A DNA stretch of 64,000 bases from CALUVN01 sp944323595 (GTDB taxonomy: Bacteria; Cyanobacteriota; Vampirovibrionia; Gastranaerophilales; Gastranaerophilaceae). The DNA lies in NCBI GenBank assembly GCA_963931255.1, contig OZ006972.1, positions 2,170,001 through 2,234,000 of the forward strand. The letters are read 5' to 3'. The translations under genes were made by a program, and so were the position numbers. The first letter of the stretch is position 1; every line of letters starts with the position of its first letter. The notes under the pieces were generated by a model. It worked only from the letters and a program-made list of their open reading frames with translations. It searched no databases and was not told the origin of the DNA. Below are positions 26,364 through 33,940 of this stretch, piece after piece.

Positions 26364-27379
26364 TGGATTTAGCTGAAAATATTATAATACTAATTTTTAT
26401 AGCACTGACAGGTCTTTGCATCGGCAGTTTTCTAAATGTTGTTATATTAAGAACGCTTAGCGGCGAATCCATAGTATTCCCGCCGTCAAAATGTCCTAAA
26501 TGCGGGAATAAACTTAAATGGTGGCATAATATTCCTGTTATTTCATACATCTTTCTTGGAGGGAAATGCGGGTTCTGTAAAGAAAAAATCAGCATCCAGT
26601 ATCCGGTTGTTGAACTTATCACATGTATAGTATTTGTCTTATCGTATATTAGGCTCGGGCTAACTTTTGACTTATTATTTGCACTTGTATATTTCAGTCT
26701 GCTGATAGTAATAGCCGGTACAGATATTAAAGAAAAAGTAGTTTATGACCTGCATACGCATTCACTTGTAATAATAGGCTTGCTGTACTCTATAATTCTG
26801 ACAGGACTTGATATGTACGGCTCATATCAGCTTTTTGGAACTATTTATCTTGGAAACAGCTGGTTTCAGACAGTACCGGTAATTCAATCACTGCTGGGAT
26901 TAATTACAGGAGCTGCTGTAATGGAACTTGCGGCAAGACTCGGATATCCGATTGCAGGAAACAGAGCATTCGGAGAAGGGGATACTTATATAGCCGCTGG
27001 CATTGGTGCTCTATTCGGCTGGAGAGGTGTTTTGCTGATATTAGCCGTAAGCGTTGGCGTACAGGTTCTTTTAACACTTCCTGTATTTTTCAAAAAGCTA
27101 TATGATAAAAAAGAATTCAAAACTCTTGTATCACTTGCGCTATTCTTAATTATTGCAATAATATACGGTACCGCGCAATATTTCGGACTGAGTGATAACA
27201 TAATCATATATTTGGCTGCTGCAATACTGCTTGCGGCAACAGGTTTATACGCATGCAAACAAATTATCACAGGCTTAAAAAATCCGGAAGAACAAACTTA
27301 TTTACCTTTCGGACCGGCAATGGTAATTGCAACTTTTCTGGTTTACTTTTTCTGTAAATACTCACCGTTCCCGTTTTAG
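26363..27379 (+). CDS. pilD: type IV prepilin peptidase/N-methyltransferase
   Basis: A 338-aa membrane aspartyl protease that cleaves and methylates prepilins. The cytoplasmic zinc-binding insert with CPKCGNKL and CGFCKEKI (two CxxC pairs) lies at about residues 45-75. The two catalytic aspartates are in AGTDIKEKVVYDLHT and in the GEGD-type motif FGEGDTYIAAGIGALFGW. About eight membrane segments. It is longer than the usual 250-290 aa, with extra hydrophobic segments near the C-terminus. Translationally coupled to the sigma factor gene. Its stop interlocks with that of ruvA. Confidence 0.93.
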   Translation: MDLAENIIILIFIALTGLCIGSFLNVVILRTLSGESIVFPPSKCPKCGNKLKWWHNIPVISYIFLGGKCGFCKEKISIQYPVVELITCIVFVLSYIRLGLTFDLLFALVYFSLLIVIAGTDIKEKVVYDLHTHSLVIIGLLYSIILTGLDMYGSYQLFGTIYLGNSWFQTVPVIQSLLGLITGAAVMELAARLGYPIAGNRAFGEGDTYIAAGIGALFGWRGVLLILAVSVGVQVLLTLPVFFKKLYDKKEFKTLVSLALFLIIAIIYGTAQYFGLSDNIIIYLAAAILLAATGLYACKQIITGLKNPEEQTYLPFGPAMVIATFLVYFFCKYSPFPF

Positions 27380-27993
27380 GCGGAAAGAATTCGTAAAGCC
27401 TCTTTCAGAATATCTTCAGCCGGTGCATTTTCTTTGACTTTTAAAACAGCTTTGGAAAGCGCATCTTTAATTTCTTCCCGTTCATAACCGAAAGACACGA
27501 GAACAGTTTGTGCATCATCAATTGCCTGCGGCTGCTGCTTAACGGCACTTTGAACACGTATCGGTTCTGTTGTCTGATATTTCATAATTTTATCTTTCAA
27601 TTCCAGTATAATTTTTTGGGCGAGTTTAGGACCTACACCTTTAGCGCGCGTAAGCTCTTTATAATTTCCGTCAATTACAAATCCGATAAGTTCTGCGGAT
27701 TGAAATTCATCAAGAAGTGTAAGTGCCATTTTGCTGCCAACGCCTGAAACTGAAGTCATAATATTGAATATATCTCTGTCTTCTTTGTGTAAAAAACCGC
27801 ATAGAGCCATTTTATCTTCTCTATGCAAAAGAACAGTATAAACTTTACCCTCGGTGTTAATTTCAGACAACTGAGAATAATCTCTCATTGTAATTTCAAC
27901 AAGATAACCTATTCCGGCAGCTTCGACCGTCAAAAAGCAGCCGCGTGCGTTTGAAATTTTATTTGTAAAAACGCCTCTGATATAATCGTACAT
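27376..27993 (-). CDS. ruvA: Holliday junction helicase subunit RuvA
   Basis: A 205-aa RuvA that binds four-way junctions and recruits RuvB. It begins MYDYIRGVF, has the OB fold in the first 65 residues, and helix-hairpin-helix motifs VSGVGSKMALTLLDEF and AKGVGPKLAQKIILELKDK. A C-terminal RuvB-interacting three-helix domain follows a flexible linker. It lies 5 nt downstream of dnaA, an unusual pairing. ruvB and ruvC are not in the window. Confidence 0.96.
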   Translation of the reverse strand: MYDYIRGVFTNKISNARGCFLTVEAAGIGYLVEITMRDYSQLSEINTEGKVYTVLLHREDKMALCGFLHKEDRDIFNIMTSVSGVGSKMALTLLDEFQSAELIGFVIDGNYKELTRAKGVGPKLAQKIILELKDKIMKYQTTEPIRVQSAVKQQPQAIDDAQTVLVSFGYEREEIKDALSKAVLKVKENAPAEDILKEALRILSA

Positions 27994-27998
27994 AATTA

Positions 27999-29396
27999 TT
28001 AAGACCTCAAACTATTTTTAATATCATTCACAGCACGCTCCATATCTTTATTTACTTTAATTTCATCTTTTATCTTTTCGTAGGAATAGAGCATTGTAGT
28101 GTGTTTTTTTCTAAAGAAATCCGCAATAGATTCAAAACTTTTTTCAGTAAGCTCACGTGCAAGATAAACTGCAACATGCCTTGCGCCGGAAACTTTCTGG
28201 TTTCTTGAAGAGCTCAAAAAATCAGCAACGGTAACACCGTAATATTCGCTCACCGCCCTGGCAACCATTTCTATCGTAAGTTCTTTTTTAGATGCTTCGC
28301 AGTTCAAAACACGTTTTACTACATCAAGGGTCACAGGAATTTTTTCAATATCCACAAACGCGCTTACCTTGTTAAAAGCCCCCTCAAGCTCCCGTACATT
28401 ATTTACATAATTATTTGCAATATATTCCAGAGCCTCAAAAGGAACATCAAGACAGCGAACTTCTGCCAGATTTTTTAGAATAGCAACCCTCGTTTCAAAA
28501 TCCGGAGGTGTAATATCAACTATAATCCCCATTTCAAATCTTGTGCGCAGTCTGTCCGGCAGAGTAGGTATGTCTTTGGGCAATCTGTCAGAGGTAATAA
28601 CAATCTGTTTATTGTTATTATAAAGACTGTCGAACGTATGGAAAATTTCTTCCATAGTATAAGTTTTACTTTCAAGAAACTGAATATCATCAATCAAAAG
28701 TACATCAATGTTTCTGTATTTTTGTCTGAATTTATCCATACGGGCATTGCGTTCACCGCCGTATTGAAGATTTTTTATCAATTCATTGACGTATTCTTCC
28801 GTTTTGATATATTTAACTTTTAATTTAGGTTTGTTAAAAATAATATAATGACCGATAGCCTGCATAAGGTGGGTTTTGCCGAGTCCTGAGGCTCCATATA
28901 TAAAAAGCGGATTATATTTTTTAGCAGGATTTTGCGCCACTGTATAGGCAACTGCATGCGCAAAACGGTTATTTTCGCCGACTACAAAATTTTCAAACTT
29001 ATATTTCAGATTAAGATTGGAAAAAGACTGCATCTGGGCAAGATTATCCATACTTTTTTGCTGGTCTTCTTCCTCTTCTTTATAAATACTTTTCGGGCGT
29101 GCGCTTTCTTTTTTCTTTTCTTTTTTATACTTTTCTGCAAGTGCCGCATCGTAGTCTATGGAAAAATCAATTTTCCTCCCGAAAACTTTCTCAAAAGCAC
29201 TGCTCATTTGTGAATAATAAGAATGACGCACAATCTGCGGCGCCATCATATGAACTGTCAGCAGTGAAAAACTATTATTATCAAACCCTGCAGGCTCCAG
29301 TGCATCCACCCAGGAATAAAAAGCATGCGCAGGAATAGTTTCGCGCAATTCGCTTTTCACATCACTCCAGAGTTTTTTGACTTCCAAAATATCCAT
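27999..29396 (-). CDS. dnaA: chromosomal replication initiator DnaA
   Basis: A 465-aa DnaA with all four domains. Domain I is residues 1-85. A charged, low-complexity domain II follows (about 86-130, KKEKKKESARPKS). The AAA+ domain has Walker A GASGLGKTHLMQA (168-180) and Walker B VLLIDDIQFLESK. The DNA-binding domain IV has the family signature around VSGARHVAVYLARELTEKS and RKKHTTMLYSYEKI. The gene sits inside an operon (ppiC-pepP-trmH-dnaA-ruvA) with 7 nt to the previous gene and no ribosome-binding site, so translation is probably coupled. No oriC-like region flanks it. Confidence 0.97.
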   Translation of the reverse strand: MDILEVKKLWSDVKSELRETIPAHAFYSWVDALEPAGFDNNSFSLLTVHMMAPQIVRHSYYSQMSSAFEKVFGRKIDFSIDYDAALAEKYKKEKKKESARPKSIYKEEEEDQQKSMDNLAQMQSFSNLNLKYKFENFVVGENNRFAHAVAYTVAQNPAKKYNPLFIYGASGLGKTHLMQAIGHYIIFNKPKLKVKYIKTEEYVNELIKNLQYGGERNARMDKFRQKYRNIDVLLIDDIQFLESKTYTMEEIFHTFDSLYNNNKQIVITSDRLPKDIPTLPDRLRTRFEMGIIVDITPPDFETRVAILKNLAEVRCLDVPFEALEYIANNYVNNVRELEGAFNKVSAFVDIEKIPVTLDVVKRVLNCEASKKELTIEMVARAVSEYYGVTVADFLSSSRNQKVSGARHVAVYLARELTEKSFESIADFFRKKHTTMLYSYEKIKDEIKVNKDMERAVNDIKNSLRS

Positions 29397-29403
29397 AGAA
29401 AAA

Positions 29404-30156
29404 TTATACTATAAACATCTTATACAAAACAACCGCGCACGCCGAACTCAAATTTAAAGATTCGACAGAAGATGCCATTTCTATTTTAACATCATCAGTT
29501 GAAAAACCGACAAGTTCATCACTCAATCCATCAGCCTCCGAGCCAAACATAACAAGCATTTTATCCTGCGGAACAAAATCTTTCAAATATTTCTCCGCAC
29601 GCGGTAGTGTTGCAACCCTTTGGAAATCAGAAAATAAATTTTGCAAAAAAGAAAATTCTTTTATGTGAACAACAGGAATTTTCCACAAATTACCAACAGC
29701 AGCGCGCACACATTTAGGATTATACAAATCAACCGTATCTCCGTATAAAATAACAGCATCGGCGCCGAATGCAGCTGATGTTCTAAGAATTGTGCCGAGA
29801 TTTCCGGTATCTTTTATATTCTCAAGTAGTACAACTTTTCTTGCATTGATTAAATCGTTTTCATTAAAAATTTTCTTAACGCCGACCCCCACAACATCAG
29901 GCGGCGTATCTGTAGTAGAGATTTTTTTTAACACAGGATTTGTTGTTAAAACCAGTTTATCGTTAAGAAACGAATATTCTCCTGCTTTTTCTTTCAAAAC
30001 AAAAACATATTTTATCTCTACGCCTGATTCAAAAGCTTCGCGTACAGGTTTATCCCCCTCCAGAAGAAATAAACCGGACTCGTCACGAAACTTTTTCTGT
30101 TGAAGTTTTGCCGTATTTTTCACTAATTCATTATTTACACTTGTTATTTCATTCAT
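29404..30156 (-). CDS. SpoU/TrmH-family RNA 2'-O-methyltransferase
   Basis: A 250-aa SPOUT methyltransferase. An N-terminal L30e-like substrate domain (about 1-95) precedes the knotted catalytic domain. The three family motifs are seen: NIKDTGNLGTILRTSAAFGA, VMFGSEADGLSDEL and SVESLNLSSACAVVLYKM. It probably methylates a ribose in 23S rRNA (RlmB or TsnR-like) but could act on tRNA. The start ATG directly abuts the pepP stop (TAGATG). It is part of the dnaA operon. Confidence 0.9.
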   Translation of the reverse strand: MNEITSVNNELVKNTAKLQQKKFRDESGLFLLEGDKPVREAFESGVEIKYVFVLKEKAGEYSFLNDKLVLTTNPVLKKISTTDTPPDVVGVGVKKIFNENDLINARKVVLLENIKDTGNLGTILRTSAAFGADAVILYGDTVDLYNPKCVRAAVGNLWKIPVVHIKEFSFLQNLFSDFQRVATLPRAEKYLKDFVPQDKMLVMFGSEADGLSDELVGFSTDDVKIEMASSVESLNLSSACAVVLYKMFIV

Positions 30157-31764
30157 CTACAAAACCTCAAATTCTTTTAGCCATAGGCGTTCCTGCTCAT
30201 TCAGCAAAGAGTAATCTATAAGTTTTTTTTCGTAATTCATCTTAACAAAAGATTTAATTTCACCGTTTCCAAGGTAACAGGAATTTTCCAGTCTTACCCC
30301 GAAATATTCGCCATTATACAACCCCGGTTCAATTGTAAAACACATGTTATTTTCAATAACCGATTTTGCAATTTCATTTTTACTCAAATTCGGCGGGGCT
30401 TCATGAACGCTGACACCTATACCATGCCCCAAACCGTGATTAAATACAAAACCTTTTATCTCGTTCTGTGAATAAATTTCGCGGGCAAGATTATCTATAT
30501 CATACCCGCACATACTATCCGCAAAATAGTTGTAAGAGTTTAAAAACATTTTAAGTGTCGTTGTGTAAACTTTTTTCTGCAAATCAGTCGGTGTGCCTTT
30601 TACAAAAACTCTTGTAATATCCGTAGCAATACCGCCCTCGTAATAAGCACCGCAATCAATCAATACAAGACTCCCGTCTTTTAAAATTTCATCCTTTGAA
30701 GACTTTGAATAATGAGCAAGCGCAGAATTTTTATCTTTTGCGACTATCGGTCTGAAACTGAGATTAACTGCGCCGTACCTGTAAAATTCTTCTTCAAGAC
30801 GTCTGGCAATGTCAAATTCAGAAATATCATCATTATCATTAATAAAATCACGAATTGCACGCATTGTTCTATCAGTTGCCTCAAATGCTGTCTTATAATG
30901 AGAAATTTCTGCATCAGTTTTAACAGACTTCATCAACTTTACAGGACTAACGTCAATATATTCGGCATTTTCACCCAGCAGAAAATAATCACAGGCATTA
31001 ATTGATGTCTTATCGACAAAAACTTTCAGATTGCAATCAGAAATATAATTTTCAAAATCCGAATACTTTCTTACCTCAAAATCAGTATAATCAATGAGCT
31101 TTTCATCGGTAAACAAAACAGCCCTGTCTTTCATCACAAAAACTTTTCCATAAATCTGTGAGGCAAAAGGAACTGAAAAACATCTCAAATTACAAAAATA
31201 AGAAACTTCCTCCAGATTAGTAATCAAAAAAGCCTGATTGTCGTCGAGCTTTGCTGCAACTTTTTCAAACTTTTCACCGGCACTCATGCCTGCAAGATTA
31301 AGCGGGATAGAAACGACATTTCTATCCTCAAGAGTAATTTCACTATCAAGAGGATCTGTATCCAGAAGCCTGATTTTAACATGCTTTTTAGTTAATTCAC
31401 GCCGCAAGGAGTCTACTCTTTGCATAGAATTTTTTTGTGCAAAAATTCCGAGTACAGACTTTTCCGGAATTTTTTCGACAATTTTTTCAAGAAAAGTTTC
31501 GCCTGTCTGCAGCTTTACAACATCTACTACATCATGATTAACTTCCTGATCTGCCTGAATATGATACCTGCCGTCTACAAATAAAAAACATTTATCCAAA
31601 CTCACAAGAGCATCTCCGGTCGAACCGGAGAAGCCTGTAAGCTTATATCTGGAATTTGCATCCAGAGTATTATACTCAACCAGAAATTTATTGGTTGAAT
31701 TAACCAACAAATAGTCAATTCGTTCCTGCTCAATAAAATTTCTTACTAAATTAATTGCATCCAT
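30157..31764 (-). CDS. pepP: Xaa-Pro aminopeptidase (M24B family)
   Basis: A 535-aa three-domain aminopeptidase P. Two creatinase-like N-terminal domains (about 1-300) precede the pita-bread catalytic domain. Metal ligands are visible: Asp in VLIDCGAYYEGGIATDITR (two), His in FNHGLGHGIGVSVHE, and Glu in FTIEPGLYN and VRLENSCYL. It cleaves N-terminal residues ahead of proline in the cytoplasm. The length matches the larger eukaryote-like or cyanobacterial form rather than the 440-aa E. coli form. It begins 2 nt after ppiC. Confidence 0.93.
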   Translation of the reverse strand: MDAINLVRNFIEQERIDYLLVNSTNKFLVEYNTLDANSRYKLTGFSGSTGDALVSLDKCFLFVDGRYHIQADQEVNHDVVDVVKLQTGETFLEKIVEKIPEKSVLGIFAQKNSMQRVDSLRRELTKKHVKIRLLDTDPLDSEITLEDRNVVSIPLNLAGMSAGEKFEKVAAKLDDNQAFLITNLEEVSYFCNLRCFSVPFASQIYGKVFVMKDRAVLFTDEKLIDYTDFEVRKYSDFENYISDCNLKVFVDKTSINACDYFLLGENAEYIDVSPVKLMKSVKTDAEISHYKTAFEATDRTMRAIRDFINDNDDISEFDIARRLEEEFYRYGAVNLSFRPIVAKDKNSALAHYSKSSKDEILKDGSLVLIDCGAYYEGGIATDITRVFVKGTPTDLQKKVYTTTLKMFLNSYNYFADSMCGYDIDNLAREIYSQNEIKGFVFNHGLGHGIGVSVHEAPPNLSKNEIAKSVIENNMCFTIEPGLYNGEYFGVRLENSCYLGNGEIKSFVKMNYEKKLIDYSLLNEQERLWLKEFEVL

Positions 31765-31766
31765 AA

Positions 31767-32048
31767 TTACTTTTTATCAGTTAAATAGATTAAATGCCAG
31801 CCGAATTGTGTCTGAACAGGCTTTGAAAGTTCGCCGACTTCCATATTGAATGCAGCATCTTCAAACGGTTTCACCATCATACCGCGTCCAAAATAGCCTA
31901 AATCACCGCCAGCAGCTCCAGACGGACATAAAGAAACTTCTGCGGCAGCATCTTCAAAAGCTTTACCGTTCTTAATTTCATCATACAAATCATTAGCCTC
32001 TTGTTCTGTTTTTACAAGAATATGGCTTGCTCTAACCTCTGTTGTCAT
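31767..32048 (-). CDS. parvulin-type peptidyl-prolyl isomerase
   Basis: A 93-aa stand-alone parvulin (PpiC-like). RASHILVKTEQEANDLYDEI, CPSGAAGGDLGYFGRGMMV, FEDAAFNMEVGELSKPV and TQFGWHLIYL cover the whole domain. There is no signal peptide, so it should act in the cytoplasm. Start chosen at 32048, preceded by AAAGGAG; the 33-residue longer version would translate the structured RNA upstream and is rejected. It is the first gene of the operon that contains dnaA. Confidence 0.92.
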   Translation of the reverse strand: MTTEVRASHILVKTEQEANDLYDEIKNGKAFEDAAAEVSLCPSGAAGGDLGYFGRGMMVKPFEDAAFNMEVGELSKPVQTQFGWHLIYLTDKK

Positions 32049-32105
32049 AAATAATAACTCCTTTATTGTGTGTACATAATTAAATATAGCAGAAAAACGG
32101 CAAAG

Positions 32106-32275
32106 AAAAAAGCCTGTAAGGGAGAACCCAGACAGACCTGATATCAAACGGTTTAATGTTTAATTTATAAAATAGTACATAGTATTCTTTAGAAATAAGC
32201 CCACTAGTTTTCAACCAAACCGGCTAAAGAAATCTCTTGTCGCAACCCCGAAAAAGTGTCTGGACTATGTGAGCT
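32106..32275 (-). ncRNA. structured RNA or leader with its own promoter and terminator
   Basis: About 170 nt on the minus strand between a good promoter (32279-32308) and an intrinsic terminator. The terminator stem is 32112-32138: outer GTCTGT/ACAGGC, inner GGG/CCC around TTCT, then TTTTTT at 32111-32106. Inside are nested stems ACATAGT/ACTATGT and TTCTTTAG/CTAAAGAA with an apical GGTTT/AAACT hairpin. A roughly 32-nt single-stranded bulge on the 5' side contains TCGGGGTTGCGACAAGAG. Size and layout could suit a 6S-like RNA or an attenuating leader of the ppiC-dnaA operon, whose first start codon is 58 nt beyond the terminator. I could not match it to a known family. Confidence 0.45.
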
Positions 32276-32278
32276 TAC

Positions 32279-32308
32279 ATTATATATAATAACCTATTTT
32301 TCAGGCAA
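32279..32308 (-). promoter_or_regulatory. promoter of the structured RNA/dnaA operon
   Basis: TTGCCT (32308-32303) and TATAAT (32284-32279) on the minus strand are separated by 18 nt. Transcription would start near 32274, just before the structured RNA. Confidence 0.65.
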
Positions 32309-32450
32309 TTTCACCCCTCCGGAGAATAAACTTTTAGCAGTTTGTCTTACATTTTTGTACTAATACTTTAGAATTAGATGCATGGAGAATAAAAAATGCT
32401 TGCAAAAAAACTGTTTTTAGTATAAATTATAATCACATGAAATAAATCAT

Positions 32451-32523
32451 GCGGAAGTAACTCAATTGGCAGAGTCCCTGCCTTCCAAGCAGGTTGTTGC
32501 GAGTTCGAACCTCGTCTTCCGCT
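32451..32523 (+). tRNA. tRNA-Gly (anticodon UCC)
   Basis: A 73-nt cloverleaf. Acceptor is GCGGAAG/CTTCCGC with discriminator T, the anticodon stem CCTGC/GCAGG encloses CTTCCAA, and the T-arm is GCGAG-TTCGAAC-CTCGT. The CCA end is not encoded. A T-run follows at 32524-32528, and the mscS gene starts 42 nt later. No partial tRNA copy lies upstream, unlike the Pro and Leu genes. Confidence 0.95.
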
Positions 32524-32565
32524 TTTTTAGTACTATATTTTAACCGGATTACAGAATAGGGGTAT

Positions 32566-33417
32566 ATGATTAACGAAGTTTTAGAATATGTGGAACAAAT
32601 TAACAAGATAATAACATCCATGCATTTTGATTTAATAATTGAAGCAATAATAAATATATTTGTTATTATAATTTTATTCAAAATGGTAAATATTTTTGAA
32701 AGCAGGACTAAATCAAAACTTATAGAAAAACATAAAGAATCACCCCTTATACAATTTTTACCGATATTAACAAGGACATTAAAGTTTGTTATTGTATTTC
32801 TTATAATTGCAGCATTTTTACAAAGTAACGGGTATTCGGTAGCATCACTAATAACAGGATTCGGGATTACAGGTTTGGCTGTTGGTTTTGCTGCAAACGC
32901 GACCATTGCAAATGTATTCGGAACTTTTGCAATTCTGTCTGACAGAGTTTACAAAGTCGGTGACTACATTAAAATAGGCGATGTAGAGGGAACAGTAGAA
33001 GACATAAACCTGCGTTCTACAAAATTAAGAACTCTGGATAATTTTCTCTGCGTAATTCCAAATAGTTCTGTTTCCGGTGCTAATATCTATAATATTTCAA
33101 TGGCACACAAAAGATTGTTTGATGAAACATTTGGTATAACTTATGATACAAGTAATGAAAAAATCCAAACGGCAAGAGAAATACTGGAAGAAATTGCAGG
33201 CAAACACAGTGATATTTATAATGATTATTATGTTGTGATTGACAAACTTGATGCAAGTTCAATAAATTTGAGACTAATTGCTTATGTCAAAACAAATAAT
33301 CTGACAAAATTCAGAAAAGTAAAAGAACAGCTGCTTTTTGAAGCTATTAAACGTTTTAGAGAAGAAGGCATTGAATTTGCATTCCCGTCAAGAAGTTTGT
33401 ATATAGCAAAACAGTAA
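32566..33417 (+). CDS. small-conductance mechanosensitive channel (MscS family)
   Basis: A 283-aa MscS-type channel. Two hydrophobic N-terminal segments (about 20-45 and 65-85) precede the pore-lining helix and the conserved turn ITGFGITGLAVGFAANATIANVFG. The cytoplasmic beta domain follows, with YKVGDYIKIGDVEGTVEDINLRST. It releases solutes on osmotic downshock. AGGGG precedes the ATG. The next gene, rlmH, begins on its stop codon (TAATG). Confidence 0.93.
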   Translation: MINEVLEYVEQINKIITSMHFDLIIEAIINIFVIIILFKMVNIFESRTKSKLIEKHKESPLIQFLPILTRTLKFVIVFLIIAAFLQSNGYSVASLITGFGITGLAVGFAANATIANVFGTFAILSDRVYKVGDYIKIGDVEGTVEDINLRSTKLRTLDNFLCVIPNSSVSGANIYNISMAHKRLFDETFGITYDTSNEKIQTAREILEEIAGKHSDIYNDYYVVIDKLDASSINLRLIAYVKTNNLTKFRKVKEQLLFEAIKRFREEGIEFAFPSRSLYIAKQ

Positions 33418-33887
33418 TGAAAATTAAAATAATTGCACTCGGAAAAATAAAAGAAAAATTTCTCAAAGACGGTATAGACGAATTTTTAAAACGTCTTACG
33501 CCGTATGCATCTGTAGAGATTATTGAATTATCCCCCATCGAAATAAAAGATGAAAATCTGACAGCAAAGATTCTTGAACAGGAAGCCGAAAAAATTCTTG
33601 CATATATAAAACCTCAGTCCTACGTCATTACACTGGAAATTAACGGGAAACAATTCAGCTCTGAAGAATTTGCGCAAAAAATTGAAACGCTGACAAATGA
33701 CGGCATAAGTGAAGTCATATTTGTAATAGGTTCCTCCTGCGGAATTGGTAAATCCGTTTCGGCAAGAGCAAACCTTAAAATGAGTCTGTCTAAAATGACA
33801 TTTCTGCATCAATTCGCAAGATTAATTCTTGTAGAGCAAATCTATCGCGCCTTTAAAATAATCAAAGGTGAAACATACCATAAGTAA
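33417..33887 (+). CDS. rlmH: 23S rRNA pseudouridine-1915 N3-methyltransferase
   Basis: A 156-aa SPOUT enzyme of the expected length. It begins MKIKIIALGKIKEKFLKDGI and ends with the diagnostic HQFARLILVEQIYRAFKIIKGETYHK-type tail. FVIGSSCGIGKSV forms the SAM knot. In most homologues the FVIGG motif has a second Gly where this has Ser-Ser. It methylates helix 69 of 23S rRNA at the subunit interface. Confidence 0.95.
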   Translation: MKIKIIALGKIKEKFLKDGIDEFLKRLTPYASVEIIELSPIEIKDENLTAKILEQEAEKILAYIKPQSYVITLEINGKQFSSEEFAQKIETLTNDGISEVIFVIGSSCGIGKSVSARANLKMSLSKMTFLHQFARLILVEQIYRAFKIIKGETYHK

Positions 33888-33891
33888 CAAC

Positions 33892-33919
33892 TTGATTTAG
33901 CAAGAAAAACTGCTATAAT
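33892..33919 (+). promoter_or_regulatory. promoter of the M49-like peptidase gene
   Basis: TTGATT and TATAAT are separated by 16 nt. The predicted start is near 33926, giving a leader of about 15 nt before the ATG at 33941. Only a weak GAGA sequence serves as a ribosome-binding site. Confidence 0.6.
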
Positions 33920-33940
33920 TGGGGTATTAAAGAGAATCAA

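Noticed and set aside
32049..32147. N-terminal extension of the parvulin
   Set aside because: It would translate the terminator hairpin; the family starts near MTTEVRASHIL with a strong ribosome-binding site.
32433..32906. Long antisense frame over tRNA-Gly and mscS
   Set aside because: It runs across a clear tRNA and the coding strand of mscS, with no ribosome-binding site or recognisable protein.
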